The position numbers and the translations under genes were made by a program. Positions 35,901 to 42,977 of a DNA stretch of 64,000 nucleotides are shown here, piece by piece. The DNA comes from HXMU1420-13 sp965249965 (GTDB lineage: Bacteria > Bacteroidota > Rhodothermia > Balneolales > Balneolaceae): NCBI GenBank assembly GCA_965249965.1, contig OZ252262.1, forward strand, positions 2,356,001 through 2,420,000. Reading direction: 5' to 3'. The notes below the pieces were generated by a model that saw nothing but the letters and a program-made list of their open reading frames with translations, had not been told where the DNA came from and did no database searches. Numbering within the stretch: position 1 is the first letter of the stretch; every line of letters starts with the position of its first letter.

Positions 35901-38900
35901 TGTAGATGCTGGTCTACAACAAGATTCATTAATTAATAAAGTGTATGTACAAGGGTTGAATCAGGTTGATCCAACTGTCGCAAATGATACATCTCAGGTA
36001 ATTCTTAGAATTGGAGTTGAACTAAATGGGGTTGTATTCCAGGATATTACTGGTAATGGATTCTCCGGTGATCTCGTATTTAACGACGCCTCTGGTGATC
36101 AACAGGCATTAGAAAATGTAGAAGTACACTTGTTTAAAGATGGTGGGGATGCAAACCCTGATGGAACAGATGATACATTTATTGAAACGGTTCTCACCTC
36201 AAACTTAGGGGAATATACTTTCCAAATTGGGGATGACGCTGATTATTGGGTTGTTGTGGATTCAAAAACAGGTGAATTATCTGATGGCGACTTCTGGGGT
36301 GAACAAACTTATGGTCCGATTGGTGGAATTTGTGAAGATGGAGCCGGAAACGAAGTTTCGAAAGTTGCAGCCGGTCATTGTTTTGGTGGTAGAAGAGGAG
36401 ATCAATCTGATAATATTTCTGATACTCCGTTACCAACAGATCTGCCAAATGCAGAACATATCGCAAAAGTTACCATTGCTGGCAGCGGTGTATCTGATGT
36501 TGATTTCGGATTTAGTTTCAATGTGGTAACCAATACCGATGATGGTGATGACGATGCAACAGCAAATCGTAGTGTTCAAGGTTCTTTACGTCAGTTTATT
36601 ACTAACGCAAATGAAATTACCGGCGCAAATTCAATGCGATTTGTTCCCTCTGTACCTTCAAATTCCTCAGGGAGTGGGGGTAATTGGTGGACAACAACAT
36701 TAACTTCAGAACTCCCTGCCATTGTTGATGCTTTAACAACCATCTCAGGTACTGCATATCAAAATATAGCCCCAAAAACGATACGTAACGACAATTCAGG
36801 ATTAGTGGGAATTGGTAGTTCTGTGGGTATTGATAATCTTTCAGGATCAACAACTAACAAACCGGAGTTTGAAATTAATTTATCAGATGTAGGCTCTAAT
36901 GCTCTACTCGTAAATTCATCCGGCGCATATACGATCAGAAATATTGCACTTTACAATAATGCAACAGGAATCAGAGTACAATCCGGAAATAATGGATTAT
37001 TAGAAAAGAATTTAATCGGTGCCCGCGCCGATGGAACCGATCCAACAGGCGGATCCAGATTGGATGTTGGGATAGATTTTAATAGCTCGTCGTCGGTAAA
37101 TCCACTTATTCAAGAAAATTACATTGCATTTACAGCAGGATCCGGGATTAAATCCACGAATCAACAAGCGAGCCTTAATGTATTTAAGAATGAAATTTAC
37201 CGGGCAGGTTTATCCATTAATGATGCTGATGGTATTGAGGGAATTGGAACATGGACCATCCAACAAAATCGAATCCATGAAGTTGGAAATGGATCAAGTT
37301 CTGTAAATGATGGTGGCAATGGTATACAATTGGGAGCTGCAACAGGTACATCATCCAATAACACCATCCGAAATAATTCGATTTACAATAACGCTGTTAC
37401 GGGAATTACGGCATTTAACGGTGTAAGTGCATCAATCTTAGACTTTAATGTGATTTATCAAAATGGAACAAATTACACATCTGGTTCACCAAAATATGGT
37501 GCCGGAGTTAAGTTAACATCACCAGCAGGTGTTGCTCAGCAAGGAGTTCGGATTGGTCGAAACAGTTTTTACGATAATTATGGAATTTCTATAGATCTAG
37601 TCAGTGGTGGTTCCGGACAAGCAAATGGAGTTAACCCAAATGATGGTCTGCTTGTGGCTGCAACACAAACCCCGAATCGTGGCCTCGATTATCCCGTATT
37701 TACTCTTTCAACACTTGAGAATGGAGTGCTTCATGTTGAGGGTTACGTTGGTACATCGGCTACTAAACTCAATGGTCCGTTTACGGTTCAGGTGTATAAA
37801 GCTGATGACGATGGCGATAGTGATGGGTTAATTGAAGTTGGAGGTTCGCTAACTCGGGCACATGGCGAAGGTAGGAACTTAATTGGAGTAATCACTACCA
37901 ATGCTAATGGTTCATTTAATACAAATATTCCGGTACCCGGGGGAGTTACTTTAGCTTTTAACGATAGAATAACAGCCATAGCTATAAGTGCTGCAAATAA
38001 TACCTCAGAGTTTTCAGCAAATTCACGTGTAATACCAACCGGAGTTTCAGTAAGCGGAACAGTTTATCACGATATAAATCACAATGCGATAAAAGATGGT
38101 GGTGAAGTTGGGTTGCCAAATGTTACAATAACACTCTTCAATACGCAGGAGAACAACTGTAAGAGTGTATTGACCGATGCCAATGGTAATTACCAATTTA
38201 ATAATGTATTAAATGGAACTTACGATCTGATTGAGTCATTTGGACAAAGTGTACCAACACCAGATGTTTGTACACCCGCTGAAAACGATCCTGTCGATTT
38301 TATCTCAACCACGCCAAATAAAAGAACAGTAATCGTAAATAATTTACCTGCAATTCAGGATTTTGGTGATTTCGAAGGATCGAAGATTACCGGTACTGTT
38401 TTTAATGATGATGGTATTGGCGGTGGAACAGGAAATGATGGTATTCAAAATGGTGGAGAACTTGGAATTTCTACACAACTAGTTGAGGCGTTGGATGTAA
38501 ACGATGTTCAGATCGATCAAACAACCACGGCTGCAGATGGTTCTTATACATTATATGTTCCAAAATCTGTGGTTGGTACTGGTGGCACCGTTAAAATTAA
38601 AGAAACAAATGGCGCTATTTATCTATCAACCGGTGGTGATGCCGGAACAACCACTGGAACTTATACCATAGCCACAGACATAACTGAATTTACTAATACG
38701 GTGGGATCAGAATACGAATCAGTAGATTTTGGGGACGTAGCGGTATCAATTTTACTAACAGATGGTACACAAACAACTCAGCCTGGAGCAGTTGCAACTT
38801 TTACGCATTTATTTACTGCTAAAACAGCTGGTGATGTGGTATTTACTCTGTCTTCGGTTAATAACCCGAACATTAATTTCCCAACGATTTTAAATAATGA

Positions 38901-39444
38901 TTTGAACTGCGATGGGGATGCGGATCCAGGCGAACCTGTAATTACTCCATCCACAACTTTTACTGTAACATCCGGGCAAGAAATTTGTCTTGTTCTTAGG
39001 GTAACAGTACCGAACGGGGTGAACGACGGTGCTACGAGTACAACTACTGTAACGGCAACTTTCGATTATTCGAATAGCCCTACAAATATACAGCAGATTT
39101 TAACCAGAACCGACATTGTTACTGCTAGTACAAGTGATGGTGGTTTTGTAATTATTAAAGCAGTGGATAAAGCACAAGCATTACCGGGTGACACGTTGAC
39201 TTATTCCATCAACTATGAAAATTTGGGAGATGAACCCATTTCTCAGGTAGAAGTAATTGATGAAGTTCCTGTGTTTACCACCTACCAATCTAGCCAATGT
39301 GGCACATTACCATCCGGCTTTACAAATTGTTCCATAACTACACCTACAGTTGGTACTAGAGGAACAATAAAATGGACATTTACTGGCGTACTTCAACCGG
39401 GTGAAACCGGTACAGTGAGCTACAAAGTATTAATAGATAACTAA
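29971..39444 (+). CDS. Giant multidomain surface protein (glycine-rich, Fn3, GEVED, DUF11, SdrD-like, beta-helix)
   Basis: 3157 residues, starting two bases after the previous stop. Order: signal peptide (cut after QLFAQ); a glycine-rich domain (about 64-271) resembling the ALK/LTK glycine-rich fold; two Fn3 plus SWM-like pairs (about 296-497 and 500-697); a unique region; a GEVED domain (about 990-1083, GWIDFDQSG...GEVEDYNI). DUF11 copies lie at about 1087, 1214, 1552 and 1890, with two related ~205-residue unnamed modules between them (about 1344-1550 and 1682-1890). Next are an SdrD-like domain, a right-handed beta-helix (about 2190-2550) introduced by the CSLREA-like RSVQGSLRQFITNAN, two more SdrD-like domains (about 2690-2920), and two DUF11-like modules ending KVLIDN. 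No lipobox, membrane helix or type IX domain. A surface adhesin or fibre is the likely role. Confidence 0.85.
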   Translation: MKVWATHIESSNSQNKVYLLMLCIMFCFSSTSQLFAQAVVVNETTLISGSYTVPEDGQITITLIGGDGGDGSSTIGGEGATATATFNVLTGDVIRYVVGESGDTNAGTSAGGGGSSGVYINSTLVMVAGGGGGGDNSGGAVGLGGNSINSGDAGTGTGPGAAGTGGNGGGATTNAVAAGGGGGINSAGGSGDGIGGGQADNTVSDLGQLLSIASGGAGAGTGSAGGDGFTGGGGADANYSAGGGGYSGGGGAGGNGSAGGGGSFIIGTAILPNITAGGDGTGTESDGSISIQYSEPTPPGIPQNIVATSISGGAINISFDDLDEVGSGVASYSIKRSTSQGGPYTEVGTVVDNESSSYTYSDNTTSDGITYYYVVSAIDGSSNEGGNSSEVNAIADGTVPLLNSAYVDETILVLKYSEILNPTSVPESSDFNIQVDGLQRSISSVLVQGDSVRISLTPEVEQSDVVTISYTAGSNPIEDIAENTAANLSSQSVTNITIPDAPAPPIVLAATAVSNGDIDITFDDVDGNPAIASYIIERSNSSGGPYTQITTVADNESANYTFTDTNTSDGTTYYYIIRSVDANTIESIDSEEIFARADATAPTVNLTTVNAGFITVDYDELMDFNSVPATGDFTVLVNSNSVTVTDVEVSGPRVIVEITPEVITGDNVTISYTPGVSPIRDLATNNAGSFSGVNAINNTPGSGSFGPDPCPIVNGQDVAWACFDGTFNGTSMTANVGGLDIATVIAASGSATTFAPNALQQWSSGDFSGDQFNGPQANPVGTSGDATSLDINIPAAIPTDALILSLNRLRPITGAGTSYTLEAFDGLNNKLTIDDWLTGQGLDGGVCTNNVVLNYTNGNTTIEFQPTISGNQSCASSSNPIWFRITDDNVERIELRKIAADADNIHIGLGIVADFGDAQNTYGTDYSGSGTPPAFHLLNNGSPDLVYLGAGVDGDGNGVPGSNSNGDDTESGSIDSGDDEDAISILTDINTSQTSYQTTLVCTNGGYVSGWIDFDQSGSFDPNEFANTTCSAGSAALNWTGISGLVTGVTSARFRIASIQSQVTNPVGFAYDGEVEDYNINIIPPPLPDLEIAKTVNNSSPVIGETVTYTLTVTNPGIFEATGIQVTDVLPSGVSFNSATASQGSYNSSNGIWNIGTITDGDSTTVTLTIDATVNSGTLGNTIINNTSITQLNETDPELNNNSSSAGITVVPESADIGISKIVDDSSPIEGQGIVFTVIVTNNGPKNSTNLKIIDQLPTGLTFVSSTPSVGTYNNTTGIWDIGTLANTAQATLVINASVNGGTEGSTITNAADVNSVDQTDPQANNNTGSVDITIVPAGFPASCSEIVALDFSNFSLISGSGGEVGAIYEYISVAPGINAQIEIVTKLNATLANIDQSASGTAQNFQPQIGVVDENAGEGFFDFEVTFIDSITSNPRYLTYTATAVDVDGDNTSTREFVGFQRLNSFTVENTTNLAIGSSGIYTTFESATTLQIGGIDLNNTNNIAYTTYTNEPKFRIRAGIKDPTNTTARLYSINFEPCIIDNFNNPSSTDIVEVGVTKAIDENNSEVGDSITYTVTASNNQGNAVSNVEVTDQLPAGLTFVSATPSQGTYTQGTGIWDIGSLVGFQNVNLVITATVNAGQEGNTITNTATLTDFSGTDGNLNNNSSAVNVFIDDPQSTSCNELPLFSFTNPVLEQGVPLQVNAIYRFSNIASGLDALVTVESINNATLDNIDNDGIANNVANFSPFFTALQGGGYIDYKIQLVQAGTLTPVKRDFALTGLDIDGFNAGGGETIQDYLGFSQNQSNTVQSGNNLTETTGGPFQLFQSSTTTDGNGSFDINHMAYIVYNYTSIFRLRTGSVTGGTYSDDRLVDIDFTQCRNQDFTNPVVTTRDADIAITKTVDEDSPLENQTVNFTITVTNNGPERATELDVNETLPAGLTLVQSTPSQGTYNQINNIWGVGTLNNGNSATLQLEATVDAGLQQDSLINKVYVQGLNQVDPTVANDTSQVILRIGVELNGVVFQDITGNGFSGDLVFNDASGDQQALENVEVHLFKDGGDANPDGTDDTFIETVLTSNLGEYTFQIGDDADYWVVVDSKTGELSDGDFWGEQTYGPIGGICEDGAGNEVSKVAAGHCFGGRRGDQSDNISDTPLPTDLPNAEHIAKVTIAGSGVSDVDFGFSFNVVTNTDDGDDDATANRSVQGSLRQFITNANEITGANSMRFVPSVPSNSSGSGGNWWTTTLTSELPAIVDALTTISGTAYQNIAPKTIRNDNSGLVGIGSSVGIDNLSGSTTNKPEFEINLSDVGSNALLVNSSGAYTIRNIALYNNATGIRVQSGNNGLLEKNLIGARADGTDPTGGSRLDVGIDFNSSSSVNPLIQENYIAFTAGSGIKSTNQQASLNVFKNEIYRAGLSINDADGIEGIGTWTIQQNRIHEVGNGSSSVNDGGNGIQLGAATGTSSNNTIRNNSIYNNAVTGITAFNGVSASILDFNVIYQNGTNYTSGSPKYGAGVKLTSPAGVAQQGVRIGRNSFYDNYGISIDLVSGGSGQANGVNPNDGLLVAATQTPNRGLDYPVFTLSTLENGVLHVEGYVGTSATKLNGPFTVQVYKADDDGDSDGLIEVGGSLTRAHGEGRNLIGVITTNANGSFNTNIPVPGGVTLAFNDRITAIAISAANNTSEFSANSRVIPTGVSVSGTVYHDINHNAIKDGGEVGLPNVTITLFNTQENNCKSVLTDANGNYQFNNVLNGTYDLIESFGQSVPTPDVCTPAENDPVDFISTTPNKRTVIVNNLPAIQDFGDFEGSKITGTVFNDDGIGGGTGNDGIQNGGELGISTQLVEALDVNDVQIDQTTTAADGSYTLYVPKSVVGTGGTVKIKETNGAIYLSTGGDAGTTTGTYTIATDITEFTNTVGSEYESVDFGDVAVSILLTDGTQTTQPGAVATFTHLFTAKTAGDVVFTLSSVNNPNINFPTILNNDLNCDGDADPGEPVITPSTTFTVTSGQEICLVLRVTVPNGVNDGATSTTTVTATFDYSNSPTNIQQILTRTDIVTASTSDGGFVIIKAVDKAQALPGDTLTYSINYENLGDEPISQVEVIDEVPVFTTYQSSQCGTLPSGFTNCSITTPTVGTRGTIKWTFTGVLQPGETGTVSYKVLIDN

Positions 39445-39450
39445 CTAATA

Positions 39451-39846
39451 ATGACGCAATCAATTAAAAAAGATAAACCGTTGGTATTCATAGTAGAAGA
39501 CAATGAGGCTTATAGAATTCTACTGGGTAAAATACTTGAGAAGAGGGGGTTTTTGGTTATGATGTTCGAGCATGGTAGAAAAGCAGTGGATATGCTCCAG
39601 TATGTTCAGCCCGAATTAATTTTATCGGATATTTCAATGCCATGCATGGATGGCTTTGAATTACATAACTATGTAATAGAGAATTATGGTCGGCTAAATA
39701 TTCCTTTTGTCTACCTGTCCTCAAATACAACCTCGGAATATGTTAGTAGGGCCACAAAGTTAGGGGCACGCCGTATGTTGGGTAAGCCAATTGCACCCGA
39801 TGATTTAGCTGATACTATCGATTTAGTATTAAGCGAGCAGTTTTAA
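39451..39846 (+). CDS. Single-domain response regulator
   Basis: A 131-residue protein that is only a receiver domain. It has the acidic pair in FIVEDNEA, phospho-acceptor D60 in LILSDISMPCMDG, the switch Ser/Thr in VYLSSNT and the conserved Lys in MLGKPIAP. There is no DNA-binding or enzymatic output, so it would act by protein contact like CheY or SpdR-type regulators, or as a phosphate sink. It starts six bases after the stop of the 3157-residue surface protein, so it is almost certainly on the same transcript. That links the surface cluster to phosphorelay signalling. Its kinase is unknown. Confidence 0.9.
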   Translation: MTQSIKKDKPLVFIVEDNEAYRILLGKILEKRGFLVMMFEHGRKAVDMLQYVQPELILSDISMPCMDGFELHNYVIENYGRLNIPFVYLSSNTTSEYVSRATKLGARRMLGKPIAPDDLADTIDLVLSEQF

Positions 39847-39867
39847 AAGTAAAGTTAATTAATGGTT

Positions 39868-39875
39868 TATTTTTG
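39868..39875 (+). promoter_or_regulatory. Putative -7 promoter element before recO
   Basis: TATTTTTG matches TAnnTTTG exactly, 24 bases before the recO ATG. No TTTG occurs at the ideal upstream distance. A short hairpin (GGCAA at 39882-39886 with TTGCC at 39895-39899) lies between it and the start codon and abuts the ATG. Confidence 0.3.
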
Positions 39876-39899
39876 GGTTGAGGCAAGCTATGTTTTGCC

Positions 39900-40640
39900 A
39901 TGATTTCGCATACACAGGCCATAATCTTAAAATCGATCGATTATCAGGAATCAAGTAAGATTCTTACGGTCTTATCACAACAGCATGGTAAGATATCTCT
40001 GATAGCTAGAGGTGTTAAAAAGCCAAAGAGTAAACTTTCAGGGTTAATTGAAATAGGCAACGTGCTGGATGTAGTCTATTATTATAAACCAACTCGATCG
40101 ATACAAAACCTCACAGAAGCATCCATTCAGTTTAGTAGCATAAATTTTCGGCGTGACTTTGAAAAAGCTTCCATTTTATTTGCTTCACTTGAGTTAATTG
40201 ATCAAATCATACATGAAAATGAAGAGAATGAATTGATCTTTAGCTTTTTAAATACGTTTATACGATGGTTGGCCGATTCAGAGAATACTCAAGCATCAAT
40301 ATTTTGCTATGTTCAATTAAGATGTGCAGAATTAATTGGGTTTAATTTGAATTACTCAGCTGACGATACCAACAATACCCTGTTTTTTGATGTAACTCAC
40401 GGTGAGATCACAAATCAGGTGCAATCGGAACTTTCATACAAATTAACCGTCTTACAAGCTCGATTCCTACAACTGGCACTAAACTCAAAAACAAAAAAAG
40501 TATTTGAAACAGGCCTTAGTGGTGGGGAACTAAAGCAATTAATACATCATTTAGATGTTTATTATAAATACCATATTGATGGCTATAAGGATCGTAAATC
40601 CGATTCTATTTTTGATCAGATGCTAAAGAATAATCAATGA
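39900..40640 (+). CDS. recO: DNA repair protein RecO
   Basis: RecO works with RecF and RecR to load RecA on SSB-coated gaps. 246 residues: an N-terminal OB-fold (about 1-80) with the signature AIILKSIDYQESSKILTVLSQQHGKISLIARGVKKPKSKLSG (basic DNA-binding stretch), followed by the helical C-terminal domain. The CxxC zinc-finger pairs present in many RecO proteins are missing (the region reads AELIGFNLNYSADDTNNTLFFD), as in other zinc-less RecO proteins. The ATGA overlap with the downstream protease gene implies coupling. Confidence 0.92.
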   Translation: MISHTQAIILKSIDYQESSKILTVLSQQHGKISLIARGVKKPKSKLSGLIEIGNVLDVVYYYKPTRSIQNLTEASIQFSSINFRRDFEKASILFASLELIDQIIHENEENELIFSFLNTFIRWLADSENTQASIFCYVQLRCAELIGFNLNYSADDTNNTLFFDVTHGEITNQVQSELSYKLTVLQARFLQLALNSKTKKVFETGLSGGELKQLIHHLDVYYKYHIDGYKDRKSDSIFDQMLKNNQ

Positions 40641-42166
40641 GAAAAAGAGAACTTTATTTAACTGCCCTTTTGCTGATTTTAATTGGCGTTTCTTTGGGTA
40701 CAATCGTGGCCTTATATAGCATAAATCCTCAGTTTGCACCACTTAGCGAAGTAAATGTTACCGAAGTCCAGAGAGCTGAAACTCCACTATTTAATGATGA
40801 TGATCTTGTAAATCTGGATGCTAGATTTGTTTTTAAAAAAATAGCCGAAGAGGTAACACCAACGGTAGTGTATATTGAAACAATCATTCCTGTAAATACG
40901 CCGGATGATGAAACTCATAACTTCAGCGACGAACTATGGGACAGACTGGTACCTCAAAGAGCACGCACGGTTGGATCGGGTGTCATCATCACAAAAGATG
41001 GGTACATTCTTACTAATTACCATGTAATTGAAGGAGCAGTAAGAAATGGACTGAAAGTTGTATTAAACGATAAGAGAGAGTTCCCGGCTGTATTAGTGGG
41101 TCAGGATCCGAGTACCGATTTAGCCGTCATCAAAATTAATGCAACGAATTTACCGGCTGTAATTGTAGGAAATTCTGAATCTGTTGATGTAGGGGAATGG
41201 GTTCTGGCGATTGGAAATCCTTTTCGTCTTCGATCTACGGTAACCGCAGGAATTGTAAGTGCCTTAAGCAGAGATGTACAAATTATAAACGACCGCATGC
41301 GCATCGAGAGTTTTATACAAACTGATGCAGCTATCAATAAAGGAAATAGTGGTGGAGCCCTAGTAAATACAGCCGGAGAATTGATTGGGATAAATACTGC
41401 GATTGCATCTCAAAGTGGAGCATATCAAGGGTATGGTTTTGCTGTGCCTAGTAATCTTGCGTTAAAAGTTGCTACTGATATAATTGAGTTTGGTGAAGTT
41501 AGGCGAGCGTTATTGGGAATTAATATTGCTGCAGTAGATTTTGACAGAGCCCAGGAAATAGGTATGCAGTTAGTTCGAGGCGTTGAAATTTTAGGTGTAA
41601 CAATAGATGGCGCAGCTGACAGATCTGGTATAAAATCCGGTGATGTGATTCTAGAAGTGAATGGACAAGTTGTGAATGAGTCGAATGAATTACAGGAGAA
41701 AGTTGCCGTCATGAGACCAGGTGAAACGGTTGATTTACGAATTTGGCGCCGTGGAAATGAACTGTCTAAAAAGGTAGAATTAATGTTATTAGAGCCAGAG
41801 CCTCTTGAAGAATTAGCTTTTGAAGAGGAACCAATTTTAAGAGATGAAAACGCACCTGTTGAAGAAGATAACTATGGTGTTGATTTTTATGAATTCGAGT
41901 TAGGTTTTCGGGTAATGGCTTTAGCTAAGCCGGAGGATAGCAGAACGTTCGACTTATTGGTCTCACATGTCTACAAATATTCTGAGGCATGGAACAGAGG
42001 GGTAAGGGAAGGGCAGAAAATATTATCAGTGGCCGAAGAAAATGTTGAAGATATCCAAACTTTAAGAGACCTTATTGACGAACAATTAACCGATAATGGT
42101 TCGGTATCCTTAAAAGTTGAAAATGAAGAACGCGCAATAGGATATATCGAGCTCCAACGAAATTAA
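40637..42166 (+). CDS. HtrA/Deg-type periplasmic serine protease with two PDZ domains
   Basis: 509 residues. An N-terminal hydrophobic segment (about 7-27) acts as a signal anchor. The trypsin-like domain (about 60-285) has triad H129 (TNYHVIEG), D161 (STDLAVIKI) and S238 (NKGNSGGAL). PDZ1 (about 290-375) includes ADRSGIKSGDVILEVNG. An acidic Glu/Pro-rich linker (about 380-410) leads to a more diverged PDZ2 (about 412-505). This is the DegP/DegQ/DegS layout for envelope protein quality control. It overlaps recO by four bases and abuts the following lipoprotein gene. Confidence 0.92.
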   Translation: MRKRELYLTALLLILIGVSLGTIVALYSINPQFAPLSEVNVTEVQRAETPLFNDDDLVNLDARFVFKKIAEEVTPTVVYIETIIPVNTPDDETHNFSDELWDRLVPQRARTVGSGVIITKDGYILTNYHVIEGAVRNGLKVVLNDKREFPAVLVGQDPSTDLAVIKINATNLPAVIVGNSESVDVGEWVLAIGNPFRLRSTVTAGIVSALSRDVQIINDRMRIESFIQTDAAINKGNSGGALVNTAGELIGINTAIASQSGAYQGYGFAVPSNLALKVATDIIEFGEVRRALLGINIAAVDFDRAQEIGMQLVRGVEILGVTIDGAADRSGIKSGDVILEVNGQVVNESNELQEKVAVMRPGETVDLRIWRRGNELSKKVELMLLEPEPLEELAFEEEPILRDENAPVEEDNYGVDFYEFELGFRVMALAKPEDSRTFDLLVSHVYKYSEAWNRGVREGQKILSVAEENVEDIQTLRDLIDEQLTDNGSVSLKVENEERAIGYIELQRN

Positions 42167-42700
42167 ATGTCACTACGTACTCTACTTTTCACAGCTTTTA
42201 TATCAACTATTCTTATCTCATGCTCTTCAACCAGTTCTACTGTTTCAACTGATACCTTGAGTTCAGGTCTATATCCAGCCTGGTATAATTCTGCTGGATA
42301 TGCAGCTGATTCAGTCTCGATATCAGGTTTCGGTACTGCAATTGCCTCAGACTCAACTACAGCATCACTTAGAGCCCATTCTGAGGCGAAAAAAAACCTC
42401 GATTTATATATCGGTAAATTAGCAGAAGATGTCAGAATTAAATTAAGTGAAGCAGGTGTAGAAAATGTATCTAATACAGATTTCATTTTGATTCTTAGAA
42501 ATGCGCATTCTCAGGCATTAAGGGCAGCAAATTCTACACAAAATCTGACAATTTTTACAGATACTAGCTATCGCTCAAGCGCAGAAGTTCGTATTTCTAA
42601 AACCATACTTATACAGCAACTAGAAGAGGGATTCGTCGGGCATCCTAGATATTGGGCTGCCTACTCCGATAACCAGGTTTTTACATCTACGTTTCGTTGA
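42167..42700 (+). CDS. Small lipoprotein, LPP20-like
   Basis: 177 residues; the start follows the protease stop with no gap (TAAATG). The signal peptide has lipobox LISC (Cys about 19) followed by a Ser/Thr-rich linker. The body begins AWYNSAGY and contains VSISGFGTAIASDSTTASLRAHSEAKKNLDLYIGKLAEDV, the alternating Ala-rich helix pattern of LPP20/SIMPL-like envelope lipoproteins. This family match is tentative. Co-transcription with the HtrA protease suggests an envelope-maintenance role, but nothing in the sequence shows activity. Confidence 0.75.
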   Translation: MSLRTLLFTAFISTILISCSSTSSTVSTDTLSSGLYPAWYNSAGYAADSVSISGFGTAIASDSTTASLRAHSEAKKNLDLYIGKLAEDVRIKLSEAGVENVSNTDFILILRNAHSQALRAANSTQNLTIFTDTSYRSSAEVRISKTILIQQLEEGFVGHPRYWAAYSDNQVFTSTFR

Positions 42701-42807
42701 TTTCCGCTCAAAAATCGATTTTTCGATCAAATTAGTTATCCACAATTTTTTTACTAATTATCACTCAAGAAATTAATCGACTCGTTCTCATTGGGTTAAC
42801 AGGTTTT

Positions 42808-42837
42808 TTTGTTGATAAGATTAAATAAAAATTTTTG
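42808..42837 (+). promoter_or_regulatory. Putative promoter of the subtilase gene
   Basis: TTTG at 42808-42811 and AATTTTTG at 42830-42837 are separated by 18 bases. They match the Bacteroidota -33/-7 pattern (TTTG, TAnnTTTG) except for one base. The same spacing and A-for-T change occurs before fbp. A start near 42844 would leave a leader of about 130 bases before the ATG. The remainder of the 277-base gap shows no other clear structure. Confidence 0.35.
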
Positions 42838-42977
42838 GTTGTTTTGTGAAGAAAGAGGGTGCAACTAATTATTAATTTATGTTAATTAAAGTCTTCACTC
42901 ACGGGGGTACTCTGTTTCGGGGGAAATAGAGCAACCTATCTTTTACAAAACAATAACTAATCTTATCAGAGGATTCT

